A stretch of DNA of 64,000 bases, from assembly GCA_003008705.1 (NCBI GenBank), contig PDUO01000028.1, positions 441,214 to 505,213 on the forward strand, written 5' to 3'. Positions 1-10,277 of this stretch are shown piece after piece; the first letter of the stretch is position 1, and each line of letters opens with the position of its first letter. This DNA comes from Pezicula radicicola (taxonomy: Eukaryota; Ascomycota; Leotiomycetes; Helotiales; Dermateaceae). The notes under the pieces were generated by a model. It was not told where the DNA came from. It saw only the letters and a program-made list of their open reading frames with translations, and searched no databases. Position numbers and translations under genes: made by a program.

Positions 1-1256
1 GGAAAACGTTTATCAAAAAATCAAGCCTTGAAAAGCTAAGATTTGAACGTTGGTAAAGGTATACGCAAGAGTTTCTTAGATGTAGAGATTCCGTGGCAGA
101 AAGGACTCTTTTTGATTATAACGCATCTACTATCCCCTAAGGGTGTTCAAAATGAATCCCGGAAGCAATCTTTGAACTCTTTCTGATTTTAGCTAATGAT
201 ATAATTTAATAGGCAACGAGACGAATCGGGTTCCCTGTTCACTATTGCTTACTATTGCTTACTATTGCTCACCTGCTTCCCACCTTCGCCTCACTCTTAC
301 TAACCTTGCCTTACCTTACCTCAACTAATACTACCTATAATGCAGCCTTGATCATCTTTCTAAACAGAAAGAGATTTCATTTAAGTTAGGGCTTAGGTGT
401 AATAACCAGATGTTATAGCATTAAGGCTTTATAATGGAGGTAGGTTATTAAGCTACTCTAATAGGTAGCCTATTCTTCTTACTAAGGGCATAGTCTAAAC
501 CTATGCAATACTACTTACTAGAAGTTAACAATAGTCTTCCTAGGATAGGCCTCACCTTTAAAGCAGACAGAGAGTTGCTTGGGGAGTCAAGCTGCTAGGG
601 CTTAAAAAGCAAAGCGGCGAGAGGTCACGTGTGCTATAGCTTGTAGAGAATACACAGATGGAAGTGAGGATAATATAACAGCTTGTTGTATAAGAACCTA
701 GTATACAATAACTTATCCTATAATAAATTGCTGTAAAAAATACACTAGATATATAGAATATAGCGTTGTTTCGACGCTATAAAACAAGCTCCTAAATTTG
801 TTTCTAACTAGCACAAGAGTAATATTAGTAGTAGCACTAGAAAGAAATACCGGGTATGCAGAATTAATTCTTTAAGGAAATAAATCATGAGAGTTGCGGG
901 GAATCACTTCACGCTGCAGAAGGCACGGCGTTTATGACCTGATTTAGCCTCTCGAGACACTGGAGCCCTATGAAAATTCGTCGGAGTCTCCCGAAAGAGA
1001 GGTGATGCTTGCGGCTCGCTACTATTTTAGTTATTAATTCAGTAATAAGGCCGTTGATTCTCTAGCTACGAGGTTACGATAATTAAAATAGCATTACCCC
1101 TCTTTTGAGACAATTCTTCTTAAACCAAAGAAAAGTTTGGGATAATTTGAAGCACTTCTTGATGTTTATTCACCTTGTTAGACCAAGTAAATCACCATAG
1201 AACAGCTATATAGCGCGCCTACTTTTTTTGCAAGCGCACCACCAAACATTGTCGAT
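1..1256. other. AT-rich gene-free left edge
   Basis: No credible coding frame is visible. The stretch is rich in TA, CTA and TAG trinucleotides. Positions 241-270 carry three tandem copies of a 10-bp unit (ACTATTGCTT, the last ending in C), followed by a run of CCTTACC/CCTTGCC-like motifs to about 325. The composition resembles RIP-damaged repeat DNA, but I cannot name a parent element. Confidence 0.5.
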
Positions 1257-2445
1257 ATGGCCTCTGAGACGATAGAACAAGCTTCTTCACCACAAACCGG
1301 AGACCGGGCTCAGTCACCTATGCCCGCCAATAATGATGGAGCTATTGAAATTGTAACTTGTTTACGAATTTATCAACATAGGGCGATAGTATTGACACCC
1401 TACCTAGGATGACCCACCCGATTTCGATGGGGACTCAGCTCTTGAAGACACTACCCCAAGCACAGCATCTCTTACGTCAACAATAATGAACTATACCTAT
1501 GAAAATGGCCGCCGATATCATTCATACCATTCGGGTGAATATGTCCTGCCTGACGATGAAACAGAACAAGAGAGAATGGACCTTAAACACCATATTTTCG
1601 GTCTCATCCTAGGTGGGAAATCATTCCTTGCTCCAATTGGAGCTAGCCCGCAACGTATTTTGGATGTCGGTACAGGTACTGGAATCTGGGCGATCGATGT
1701 TGCAGATGCGTATCCCAGTGCCCAGGTGATTGGCACTGACCTAAGCCCAATCCAGCCTTCATGGATTCCTCCAAACGTCTCATTTGTTATTGATGATGCT
1801 GAATCTCCGTGGCTCTATACACCGAGCCAAGCATTTGATTTTATTCACTGGCGTATGCTATTAACAGCAATCAAGGATTGGCCACGGTTGTATGGGCTGG
1901 CCTATACGCATCTCAAACCTGGCGGTTGGCTCGAAGTTCAAGAACATGCATCTGGAGTGGGATCCGATGATGATTCTATAGAGAAAGCAAAGGATCTAGT
2001 AGATTGGTTTAAATTGGTTCATGAAGCATGCGCAAAGTTCGGGAAGGAAGCGGATATAGCACATAAGCAGAAACAATGGATGATTGATGCGGGATTTGTT
2101 GACGTACAGGAAGATGTTTACAAAGTGCGTATTATTATGTCTGGACTGTTGAATCTTTCGACTTAGTGAGGTAATGCTAACATATTTGCTCATGTTTAGG
2201 TGCCAATTGGGCGGTGGCCCAAGGATAAGCTCCAGAAAGAAATCGGCCTATATTTTCAAGTGCAAACTCTGGATGGTCTAGAGCCTGTCAGCATGGCTCT
2301 ATTTACTCGTGTACTGGGTTATAGTATGGAGCAGGTACAGCTTATGCTCGTTGGTCCTCGAAATGTGGTAAAGAACCCGCAATGTCATCTATATGTAAAA
2401 TTTCACATTGTGCGGGGGAGGAAACCGCTACCTGAGGAGACATAG
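1257..2445 (+). CDS. LaeA-like SAM-dependent methyltransferase (TAM domain)
   Basis: Predicted class I S-adenosylmethionine-dependent methyltransferase of the large fungal LaeA-like/TAM family, about 352 residues. Three exons, 1257-1352, 1408-2124 and 2200-2445, join in phase 0; the second intron has a TGCTAAC branch site. After an acidic, Ser/Thr-rich N-terminus (residues 1-58) comes the family landmark NGRRYHSYHSGEY, then SAM motif I DVGTGTGIW (about 118-126), the acidic post-I segment IGTDLSPIQP, and the LKPGGWLEVQE strand. The C-terminus VKFHIVRGRKP is family-like, so the gene looks complete. The upstream ATG is preferred because both introns keep the frame. Members are often annotated as secondary-metabolism regulators, but most copies have no known substrate. 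No biosynthetic cluster is visible nearby. Confidence 0.9.
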
Positions 2446-2688
2446 TTAGCATACGGCTCTGGTGCCGGGTATTCAAGGAGCGTGTTAAGGAAATAGATAG
2501 CTTGATAAGATTTTGTTATTATGACGGTGATATCATGGGTAGAAGACATCTTAACCGATATATGGATGAAAAGGGCACAGCAATCTAATCTTCAGCTAAA
2601 CCAGTTGAATTTGCGTATTTTTACAGATTGAAAGCATCGAGTCTTTTCTATTCCCGATTCCCAGCAGCCGACTAACTAGGTTTCCCCT

Positions 2689-3868
2689 TCATAAAGCAAG
2701 CGGCCGCTCCAGGTCCATTTCGAGGCCAACTGAGAGCTGAGGCACTTGCGTGTAATCAGATTGCCGCAAACAAGCTCGAGTATCTTGCAGTGCCTAAATC
2801 TGTCAATAACTTCCAATAACAGATATAAGAGAATTTTGAGATTCTCACCTGGAGATATGATGGGTTCGCGATTCGCTTCATTGTTTCCAAGAAAGCCCAG
2901 GACATAGCGCCCTCGCTTATACCATTGATATTAGCATCGGCACTAGTTTGGTCGTCTCGACAGCCAGAAAACATGGTAACCATCTTGTGCTCCCGTGAAT
3001 ATCCGCCGTAATTATCATCCTCGTCAAGCCCAGACTGTTGTTCTCCCATGTGCTTAAAACTGCGGAAGAACGATGTAGCACCAGCATAGAGGTCTTGGGC
3101 TTCAGCAAGCTTGTTGAAGCTAAAACCTCCTGAGAAGAGATCAGAAGCTTCGCTCATAAGATGAACACCCTCCTTCAAATTGTCCATCAGATTGACATTT
3201 CCATCGTCATCACTACGGTACACAAATGGCAACTCCAATGCAGAACCAGAGTGGCAGCAGTCAAGAATGACGAATAGGGTGCTGTTAGGAGGAAGTCTCG
3301 TGACGAGGTGTTCGTGGAGGGTGTCACTGTCGATCTGTCCTCGGGTCTCAAAGTCTACTGGACAGATAGTGTCAAGAATACCTGAAGGATGGTTTCCTGT
3401 AGGATCCCGAACTTGACCTCCATGACCCTAGTATGTATGTAGTCAGCACTTGCCGCATCGTGAAATACTGAGGCACATAATACAACACTGCCAATGAAGG
3501 ACGGCTTATAGCCCCATCAAGTCCAGAACACGAAATGGTACGAAACACACCCCAATCCACTTACAGAGTAATGGAAGAAGTTGCAAGTACCGGGCTCGCT
3601 CACAAGCCAGTCAATGGCAGCCTGCAGCAAGTTAGTACGCTACTAGTAGTAAGAATATGAACATATTTCTCACAAGAATATTGTGTCCACTGGGATAGTA
3701 CTCATCATCATTATCATCGCGGAGAATGATTTGAGAGCGTGGATCATTGTCATAGCCCCGGTAACTCAGGAACTCGGCGACGTTCTCAACATCTTGGTGA
3801 CAGCCGTTTAGTTCATGATTTGATCCAGTGTAATTGATGCCGATGAGGAGAGACTTTTTGCGAGACAT
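2689..3868 (-). CDS. Type I metacaspase (caspase-like cysteine protease)
   Basis: Caspase-fold cysteine peptidase (family C14B) that in fungi cleaves after Arg/Lys and acts in stress, ageing and protein quality control. Four exons, 3674-3868, 3565-3621, 2849-3427 and 2689-2793, all join in phase 0 and give about 311 residues. The N-terminus KKSLLIGINYTGS is the usual first strand of the p20 domain. The catalytic histidine lies in HYSGHGGQ (split by intron 2) and the catalytic cysteine in ILDCCHSGSALELPF; both are intact. The C-terminal p10 part contains MVTMFSGCRDDQTSADA. The Gln/Pro-rich prodomain found in many fungal paralogues is absent, so this is a short catalytic-core form. The 3' exon ends in LERPLAL. 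A role in cell death is inference from family only. Confidence 0.92.
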
Positions 3869-4512
3869 TTTTTGGAGTGGGAAGGTTGAAAGTATGAAGA
3901 GATGTCAGGCTTTAGTGTTGAAGAGGACGTGAGGTTGAAAGAAGGTTGTGGAGAAGGGAAGGAAAGGCGAAACGGGCGAATCCGCGCTAAACTGTAATCC
4001 TTGCACCTCAACACTCTTTACATCATCACGTGCCACACAGGTCTTATTCCCACCTACCTGCCTACTTTCAGCAATAAATATTGTTAATGATGCAGCTGAC
4101 TAAAAATCCTGTTAGGCTCGAGATAGATGAGATGATTTGCAAGTCAGTATTCAAGATGTGGGGACACCACAGTATCTTTGGGGAAGTAGGAGTAGAACGA
4201 TGATTAATTGTAAGGGAACATTGTCCCCAGATCTTGAAGTTTATGAACATCAATATGGACTTTCATAGAGTATTGGAACACACACTAAAAACACAATAAT
4301 GTCAATGGCTCAGGAAGACACATGAATAGATGTAAATGCTATAAACAAAAGTATATTGCAAAATGGAAGGCTATGAAAACTGCGTCCATCTCACACCCTA
4401 CATATATAATTAGACTTGCTATAGCTGACGATCCCGGGTAGAAACAGATAGTTTCACCAGAACTCCAAAGCTAACAGACGAAGCCACCATACGCGATGAA
4501 AAAATCTCATAT
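3869..4512. other. Intergenic, metacaspase promoter side
   Basis: The metacaspase starts at 3868 and the hydrolase downstream ends at 4513, both on the minus strand. About 150 bp upstream of the metacaspase ATG is pyrimidine-rich on the coding strand; the rest is AT-rich. I see no gene here. Confidence 0.5.
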
Positions 4513-5458
4513 TCAAGAAAACCACCTCGTAAACCACTCAATAGCCTGTACCTCAGCCTTTTCCGCACATTCCATCTCATGCTTATCATCAGGATGTGTC
4601 CGAATAGCAAATCCGTGTTTTGCACCTGACATAATATGAACTTCATGATTGCCGTTCTTCTTGGTTTCAAGTATCTCCTTCATCTGTTGAACAAGTGGTG
4701 CCTTCATAGCCATATCCTTATCGCCAACAGCCACACTAATTGGAATAGTAATAGCTTCAATATCATTGGGAACATCGATATATGAGGGATGGGCGGTAAA
4801 AGCACAGTCCAATAAAGGCTTGAGAGTTGTAGAATTGATCTGCGATTCATGTGGCTGAACTCGAGAGGATGGAACATCTTGAGCAAGAAGCATGGTGTGT
4901 TTACCGCCCCAGCAAAAACCTGCAGCACCAATTTTGAGATTGTTGGTCGGGAATGGAGGTGGTGATGTTCGGAGAGCTTGAAAGAAGGAGAGGACCGGAG
5001 CTTGGGTGACTGAGATCTTGGTTTTCATCTTCCATGGGATGGCTAAACTCATAACTTGGATTGCGTATATGGGTTTGTAGAAAATGGCTGTGAACCAGGA
5101 GGATGGTTCCATAACTTTATCTATGAGATCAATGGCGCGGGGGTCCATTGCATTTCCTGTTGAGAGGTCAGAATATATGTAAAAGTAAATGGAATTGGGG
5201 CTGGAGCTAGGATGACAAACCATTCATGAAGTCTGGACAGTAAACTAGAAATCCACCCCTCTTGGCATAATGATCAGATAACACTCTGTTATTCACAAAG
5301 TTCCATCCAAAGGCATCAGTGATAATGACTATTATACCCTTAGGTGTAACTCCTTCCCCAGGTTGAGCAACATAGGTGGGAAGACCGTGGATAGTTGTTT
5401 CTATTCCGGTAGGGTGGGTAGTAGAGACGCCTCCTCGAAAACAGTCTGGGCAAGACAT
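4513..5458 (-). CDS. Dienelactone hydrolase family protein
   Basis: Alpha/beta hydrolase of the dienelactone hydrolase (DLH) family, about 293 residues. Exons 5221-5458 and 4513-5156 are joined across a 64-bp intron that splits codon 80. The N-terminus MSCPDCFRGG followed by HGLPTYVAQP is characteristic of fungal DLH proteins. The nucleophile is the cysteine in GFCWGG (about residue 161), as in true DLHs rather than serine esterases; the acid is Asp225 or Asp227 in VGDKDMAM and the histidine is H260 in GAKHGFA. The triad is complete. DLHs hydrolyse dienelactone in chlorocatechol breakdown, but fungal members have broad and mostly unknown substrates. A perfect inverted repeat at 5621-5650 lies about 160 bp upstream of the start codon. 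Confidence 0.9.
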
Positions 5459-6273
5459 CTTGGGGAGTGGTGAGTAGTTGAGAATATGTATTATGGTTGA
5501 GAGTTAACTTGTAAGTTCAATTGATGATGTTGGTGTTGTTGGGTAGATATTTTATGTAGGGACTTTATAACTGCTTCGCTGTGGATCCCTCATGTTGGAT
5601 TTACAGATGGCTTAGGCCCTATGCGGCGTAGATGTCAGTTTACGCCGCATGACTGATTGCGGCACGATACACGCCGTATGACTGAGTAGTATCTGCCGAC
5701 TTCAAAATTTCTTATCTGCGTAGTAAAGATGCGTTTCTCCTGAATGAGGTACAATGCCGGGAGATATTTTCGCAAATTATTGGTTCTGAAGATTAGCCGA
5801 GCTCAGCTTTGTGATTGGCTAGGTGCTCCGTAATCATCAGGGAGATGAATTCTCGAAACGATTTTAGATTTATGCTCACCTTCTACAAATGTAACGTTGG
5901 TTGGGGTAAGATGCTGCTGTACATGAGCTATCACCGCATCAGATAGTTCTTCCCTGGAAGCTACCTGTCAATGGATCTCCAGATCACGTGATAGGACCTC
6001 AAGCACCTACCAAACTTCAACGACGCGATATGAACTAACAGAAACCATATTTGTAGAAGACCTTTCGTCATCTGTTTTATATTTTATTTGTCGAAATGCG
6101 GTCGATCGATCAATCCATTTAAAGGGGAAATGTAGGGCCTGTGCGATTTCGTAGGGAAGATCTGTATGACGTCTGCAGGTCCTCACCTACAGTATCAACA
6201 CTTCTTTTCTACGAAATCAAACTTCCTGAATACTAAACTAAAACATATTACGAGTCGCGTTGCAAGCTACGAA
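5459..6273. other. Intergenic with inverted repeat
   Basis: Divergent intergenic region between the DLH gene (minus) and the TUDOR-domain gene (plus). It holds the 10-bp inverted repeat listed separately and otherwise no recognised feature. An ATG at 6166 is in frame with the TUDOR gene and would add 36 residues, but it does not resemble the family N-terminus. Confidence 0.5.
5621..5650. promoter_or_regulatory. Perfect 10-bp inverted repeat upstream of DLH gene
   Basis: ATGCGGCGTA (5621-5630) and TACGCCGCAT (5641-5650) are exact reverse complements separated by 10 bp. The 3' arm continues into GACTGA, and a near copy, ACGCCGTATGACTGA, follows at 5671-5685. The arms contain a CGG/CCG pair in the arrangement that Zn2Cys6 regulators can bind. 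Location upstream of a catabolic-type enzyme suggests an operator; that is inference. Confidence 0.35.
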
Positions 6274-6656
6274 ATGCCGGGGCAAGTTAAAGACAAGAAG
6301 GGAAATACGATCAGCAAAGGTGATGCTGTCTTCACCAAGATTCGAGGTGGAAAACGGGAAGGCGAGGTGGTCTCTCAATAATGAACAATGTGATCGCATG
6401 TTAAAATCACCAGGTCGATGAAGTAGTGACGACAAAGAGGAAGAAATAAAAGCAAAAGGATGTAAAGAACCTTCCAAAAGGTAGGAATAAAAAGGCGGTG
6501 TTTAACCAACATAGAGCTGAACTCTCGCTAGTCTTATTCAAGGATCAACATGGGCATAATGTGGCTCATGATCCAGAAACACTAGAGAATCTGGATGGAG
6601 ACAAATGGGACAGGAGGGCTTCAGTGTTAATTATATTACCTATAACGAGTAGATAG
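6274..6656 (+). pseudogene. Hypervirulence-associated TUDOR-domain gene, frameshifted
   Basis: The first exon reads MPGQVKDKKGNTISKGDAV, then FTKIRGGKREGE, the start of the fungal hypervirulence-associated TUDOR domain (DUF2945-type, about 70 residues). A probable intron (about 6368-6412, ending ...ATCACCAG) leads to VDEVVTTK. From there the expected continuation EEEIKAKG is in another frame, and the current frame stops at a TAA within 12 codons. A second probable intron (6481-6531) leads to LFKDQHGHNVAHDPETLE, the conserved domain end, again out of phase by one. One missing and one extra base, both in A-rich runs, would account for this. Either the copy is decayed or the assembly has indel errors. 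The function of the intact family is not settled. Confidence 0.65.
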
Positions 6657-6896
6657 TAGTCTTTCCAAGTGAACGAGAAGCGCTATTCCCCATGTCCCAG
6701 TGATTAGTGATCATTTCCCGACCGGCGTCGGCGCATCTAATCTTATCAGATCGGACGATCTTATCAAAGTCGTCGTAAGCCTGGGACAGCGAGCTGGTGG
6801 AGACCACACACATCAAACGTCGTGCCACTTCAACTTCATCCATCATGAATTCTCATTCTTCCCTCATATCACAACATGTATTTGTATATCGACAAG

Positions 6897-8534
6897 ATGT
6901 ACAAGTCCATACCCCCTACCATCTTGCTGGGCTTGATGGTTGTAACGGGTATTAGCGCTCTCCCTAACACTCCCCAAGCACAAGCACCGCTCCTCTCACA
7001 TGACTTTGGTCCCTCCCAAGAAAGCGCCCGTACAAATGCACCCAATGTCTTCAATGCCATTCATTCTTCGATGCGCCAATGGGGTTCTTCACTGCAGCAC
7101 AATGGAATGTCTTTCTTCCTGGCCAGTATACCCGAGGGAGTAATGCTGTACCATGGGACGCATACGCCTGAGCGGGTACAAGGAATGGAATGGTTAGCAT
7201 TCGAGATAGAGCACGCCGAGAACTTTGCTAGAGCTCGGTTTGGGCGAGGTCCCGGTGGGCCTGGACGCGGGCCTCCCGGTGGGGGACCGCCTGGTAAGGG
7301 CCCTGGTGGAAGGCCTGGCGATGGAGGACGAGGACCACCCGGAGGAGGCCCACCGGGCTCAGGACCGCCCTTCTTGGGAGATGATTATTTCCATGCCCTT
7401 GATGATGACGAGGAAGCGAAAGGAGGCTATCTTCATATGTATCGCACAACACGCCCTGCTAAACGCCTTTTATACATCGACGGTATGTCAGCCGGAAAAA
7501 CCAGTCTCGGCACGCTCGATACGCAGGATATACTCCTGTTGAACTTCACTGACGACTCAGGCCGTGGGTTTGGTGAGCGCGAGCGTGGTCTTCAGCTATG
7601 CGAGTGGGGCAAGAAATATGGCCTGGAGGGCTTCATCCGCACCGAGGCGGGCATCGAGATCATCTGGTGTGAATTCGAGGATGGTCTAGAGTTCGTCTCG
7701 CATAATCAGCGGCCTAGCCAGAATGATGCGGCGAATCGTAATGATATAGAAAGTTTTGAGTATTATCGCGCTATGTCTGCCAGGTACCATGGGATTACGG
7801 CTCAGAGAGTCAGCATTGATTACTCGTCTATGGTGTCGGCTTTCTTCTATCCTGTCAATCTCACGAATCCGGACCCAGCAAGAGTACCTCTCCCGAGACT
7901 TACAGCTGCAACAGATAATGAGCTTGAGACCATCAAGACCGATCTTGAAAGTGTGCTGGCTCGAGAGACGTCTTACTCGAGTGTTGATTGGCAAGGTGTA
8001 GTCGATATGATCGTCACGAGATACAACACGCGTCTTCCATTCTTGGCCACAAAAGCAACTAAGTCTGCCTTCATCTCAGAGACGAACACGCTATTGAATG
8101 TCTTTGTCGATTACAACGCCACTGACATAGATTCCGCTGTCACTCAATGCACCAAGCATTATCTCCGAGCAGCCATCCCGTCCACAGATCAGGACTTCTT
8201 AGTCCTAGCTGCTTTAGAAGAAGTCTCTCATCAGATTTGCAAAACTCTCTTCCAGGCGAGAGAGATTGTCCTTTCAGAAGTAGACGAAGATGAAGATGCT
8301 GAAGCACGTCCTCCCATTGCTGCAGTCCAGCTTCTCGAGGAGTTGATGGAATACCTTGATTGGACAGACTGGAAACGTTGCGGGGCTTGTGCGTATGACG
8401 AGGTGTGCGTGGTGGCTATATGGCCTTTCGGTACTGTAGAGGATCATACTCATCCTAGCTGTAAGAACAGTAGTCAGCTTGAGAGGAGAGGAGGTGGTCC
8501 GGGGAGAGGTGATGGGTATTGGCAGTGGGATTGA
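6897..8534 (+). CDS. Secreted Gly/Pro-rich protein of conserved but unknown function
   Basis: Intronless frame of 545 residues from the second ATG (6897). That start puts a good signal peptide at the very N-terminus, MYKSIPPTILLGLMVVTGISA with likely cleavage before LPNTP; an ATG at 6876 would add seven residues. The segment GVMLYHGTHTPERV..EWLAFEIEHAENF and the later LLYIDGMSAGKTSLGTLDTQD look like conserved blocks that I associate with uncharacterised secreted proteins in other filamentous ascomycetes. About 45 residues of GPGG/GPPGGG repeats (roughly residues 115-160) interrupt them. Two N-x-T sites (NLT, NAT) and a C-terminal cysteine cluster (CGACAYDEVC) suit an extracellular protein. 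AGKTS resembles a P-loop fragment but lacks the full motif. No enzymatic function can be assigned. Confidence 0.8.
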   Translation: MYKSIPPTILLGLMVVTGISALPNTPQAQAPLLSHDFGPSQESARTNAPNVFNAIHSSMRQWGSSLQHNGMSFFLASIPEGVMLYHGTHTPERVQGMEWLAFEIEHAENFARARFGRGPGGPGRGPPGGGPPGKGPGGRPGDGGRGPPGGGPPGSGPPFLGDDYFHALDDDEEAKGGYLHMYRTTRPAKRLLYIDGMSAGKTSLGTLDTQDILLLNFTDDSGRGFGERERGLQLCEWGKKYGLEGFIRTEAGIEIIWCEFEDGLEFVSHNQRPSQNDAANRNDIESFEYYRAMSARYHGITAQRVSIDYSSMVSAFFYPVNLTNPDPARVPLPRLTAATDNELETIKTDLESVLARETSYSSVDWQGVVDMIVTRYNTRLPFLATKATKSAFISETNTLLNVFVDYNATDIDSAVTQCTKHYLRAAIPSTDQDFLVLAALEEVSHQICKTLFQAREIVLSEVDEDEDAEARPPIAAVQLLEELMEYLDWTDWKRCGACAYDEVCVVAIWPFGTVEDHTHPSCKNSSQLERRGGGPGRGDGYWQWD

Positions 8535-8857
8535 TAATTCGCTTCGTTTATATTCTTATTAACTATCTACAGAGGAGCGGCCGTTGTGGTGGGTGGGTTC
8601 GAGGATTGCTGTGCAATGTAGTGATCCATCTTCAGAAGAATAATAGGAGATGATTTGAGATGGAAATAATTAACTAAACTAATTAGACTTATGAAGACAG
8701 GTGTATAGTAGGACAAGGGGAAGGGTCTTTCGTTTCAATATATAATGCTAACGTAGCCAGTGTTGACTCACGTCAAATTATACAATTTTCTAGTAAAAAC
8801 TGTGTCTATACAATTCTCTTTGTATATCTATGATAAATCCATTGCATCAAGCAAAAC
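8535..8857. other. Convergent 3' intergenic region
   Basis: Lies between two convergent genes and is AT-rich, as expected for facing 3' untranslated regions and polyadenylation signals. No coding frame or RNA gene seen. Confidence 0.5.
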
Positions 8858-9688
8858 CTAAACCCCAGTCGACGATTCCCCTCCATTACTCGGTACCCCA
8901 AGAACATGCCGATTCAAAAACTCCGCAGCATCATCAACTCCTCTCGGGGAATTAAACCAGTGCCCGCCATCCGGATACTCCTTCCAAGTAACAGTCACCC
9001 CAAACCCTGTCAACGTATCCCTTAAAACTCGTCCATTCCCCACCAAAACAACCGGATCATCAACACAATGTTCAAGCAAAACAGGCGTATTCCTTAAAAC
9101 TTCATCATCATCCGGAATATCCTCCAAACCTAGTACGTTCCTAGTCTCCCCAAGCGTCCTCCCAGGAAATGGCATCCTACATGAGAAACCAAGAAAAGCA
9201 CCAATTCTACGCTTCGGTGCCTGTTTCTCTTCCCCAGTCTCAGATAAAGCGGACGAAGGAATACTCAAGTTCAACAAAGTATGAACAGCAGTAGCAGCCC
9301 CCTGACTAATCCCCGCCAAAACAACTTTCTCCCAACTCCCCCCCAAAACCCTCACCTCCTCCTCAATAACGGCTCTAATATATTTCACACTCTCCCTCAA
9401 ACCAACAGCCTGCCAATCTTCACGATCAGAAAAATCGTGAACGTTCCAGATATCGAACCATTGGGAGATTTTATCTCGAGGGAAGGCTGAGGGGTTGGAG
9501 AGAGTAGCTTGAGGGAATACCCAGCGGAAAGAAGGGAATAATTGGGGGAAGGATTGGTTTTTTGTGTTGGTTGAGTAGGGGATTGTGCGGATGAAGTTTT
9601 GTGCTGTGTCTCTTCGGCCGTGTAGGAATATTACGGTGTGGGTGTGCGGTTCTGTTGCTTGGATTGTGATTGGTGGGGGGAAATCCAT
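8858..9688 (-). CDS. Acyl-protein thioesterase/carboxylesterase-like serine hydrolase
   Basis: Alpha/beta hydrolase of the phospholipase/carboxylesterase (APT1, Abhydrolase_2) family, 276 residues, no intron. The start MDFPPPITIQ is preferred over an ATG 74 codons upstream because that extension is low-complexity and the family begins just before the TVIFLHGRRDT strand (oxyanion region, about 18-28). The nucleophile is S128 in AGISQGAA, the acid is D210 or D211 in EHCVDDPV, and the histidine is H243 in DGGHWF. Family members remove acyl groups from proteins or small esters; the fungal paralogues of this type, with an inserted 150-160 region, have no agreed substrate. It converges on the secreted-protein gene. 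Confidence 0.88.
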   Translation of the reverse strand: MDFPPPITIQATEPHTHTVIFLHGRRDTAQNFIRTIPYSTNTKNQSFPQLFPSFRWVFPQATLSNPSAFPRDKISQWFDIWNVHDFSDREDWQAVGLRESVKYIRAVIEEEVRVLGGSWEKVVLAGISQGAATAVHTLLNLSIPSSALSETGEEKQAPKRRIGAFLGFSCRMPFPGRTLGETRNVLGLEDIPDDDEVLRNTPVLLEHCVDDPVVLVGNGRVLRDTLTGFGVTVTWKEYPDGGHWFNSPRGVDDAAEFLNRHVLGVPSNGGESSTGV

Positions 9689-10277
9689 GGTTGTTGTTGT
9701 TGTTTGAATGGTATGGTGTGTAGGTGGAAAGTAGATATGTTTTTTCTTTCTCTTTTTGTTTTTCAAGTATCGAGATTTTGGGGGTCCAGGCAATGAGATT
9801 TTATGTTGTTTTGTTTTGTGGGCTGAATCGCGATGTTGCCTACTTAGGCAACCATATGGAATGTAGCCAATCATAGGGCAGAGATACCTCTCTAAACTAC
9901 CTCCGTACACATGAAACGATTAGGGGACGCTCAAGGCAGTTTAAAAGGTGAACTTCGATAGGAGGTTTGGCTACCTAAGAGTACTTTTAGTTCGTTTTGG
10001 TGGATAGAATAGTAACTCAGACCTACCTATAAGTATCTGCCTATTAAATCTCTACGTAGAACCACATATAGTATTACACATTTTATGACTTTTGACAACT
10101 AGAAATATTTCACCTAAGCTGTTAGTTATACTTGTTTTATTTCACGTTATCTAACTGCGTGTTTAGTAGCTTTCAGTATATTAAGTATATTAAGGTGTTC
10201 AGCAAAACTCAGAGCGAGTAGGAAGATTCTAGTATCTGTCTACTAGTATATTTGAACAGCCAAAAAGAAACTGACCT
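9689..10277. other. AT-rich spacer next to a decayed gene
   Basis: From about 9960 the sequence becomes AT-rich, with many CTA, TAG and TTAAG motifs. It occupies the place where the 3' half of the adjoining permease relic should lie, yet I see no recognisable permease sequence in it. Confidence 0.45.

Noticed and set aside
241..270. Three 10-bp tandem repeats considered as part of a CRISPR or satellite array
   Set aside because: Too few and too short, no spacers; a simple microduplication in AT-rich eukaryotic DNA.
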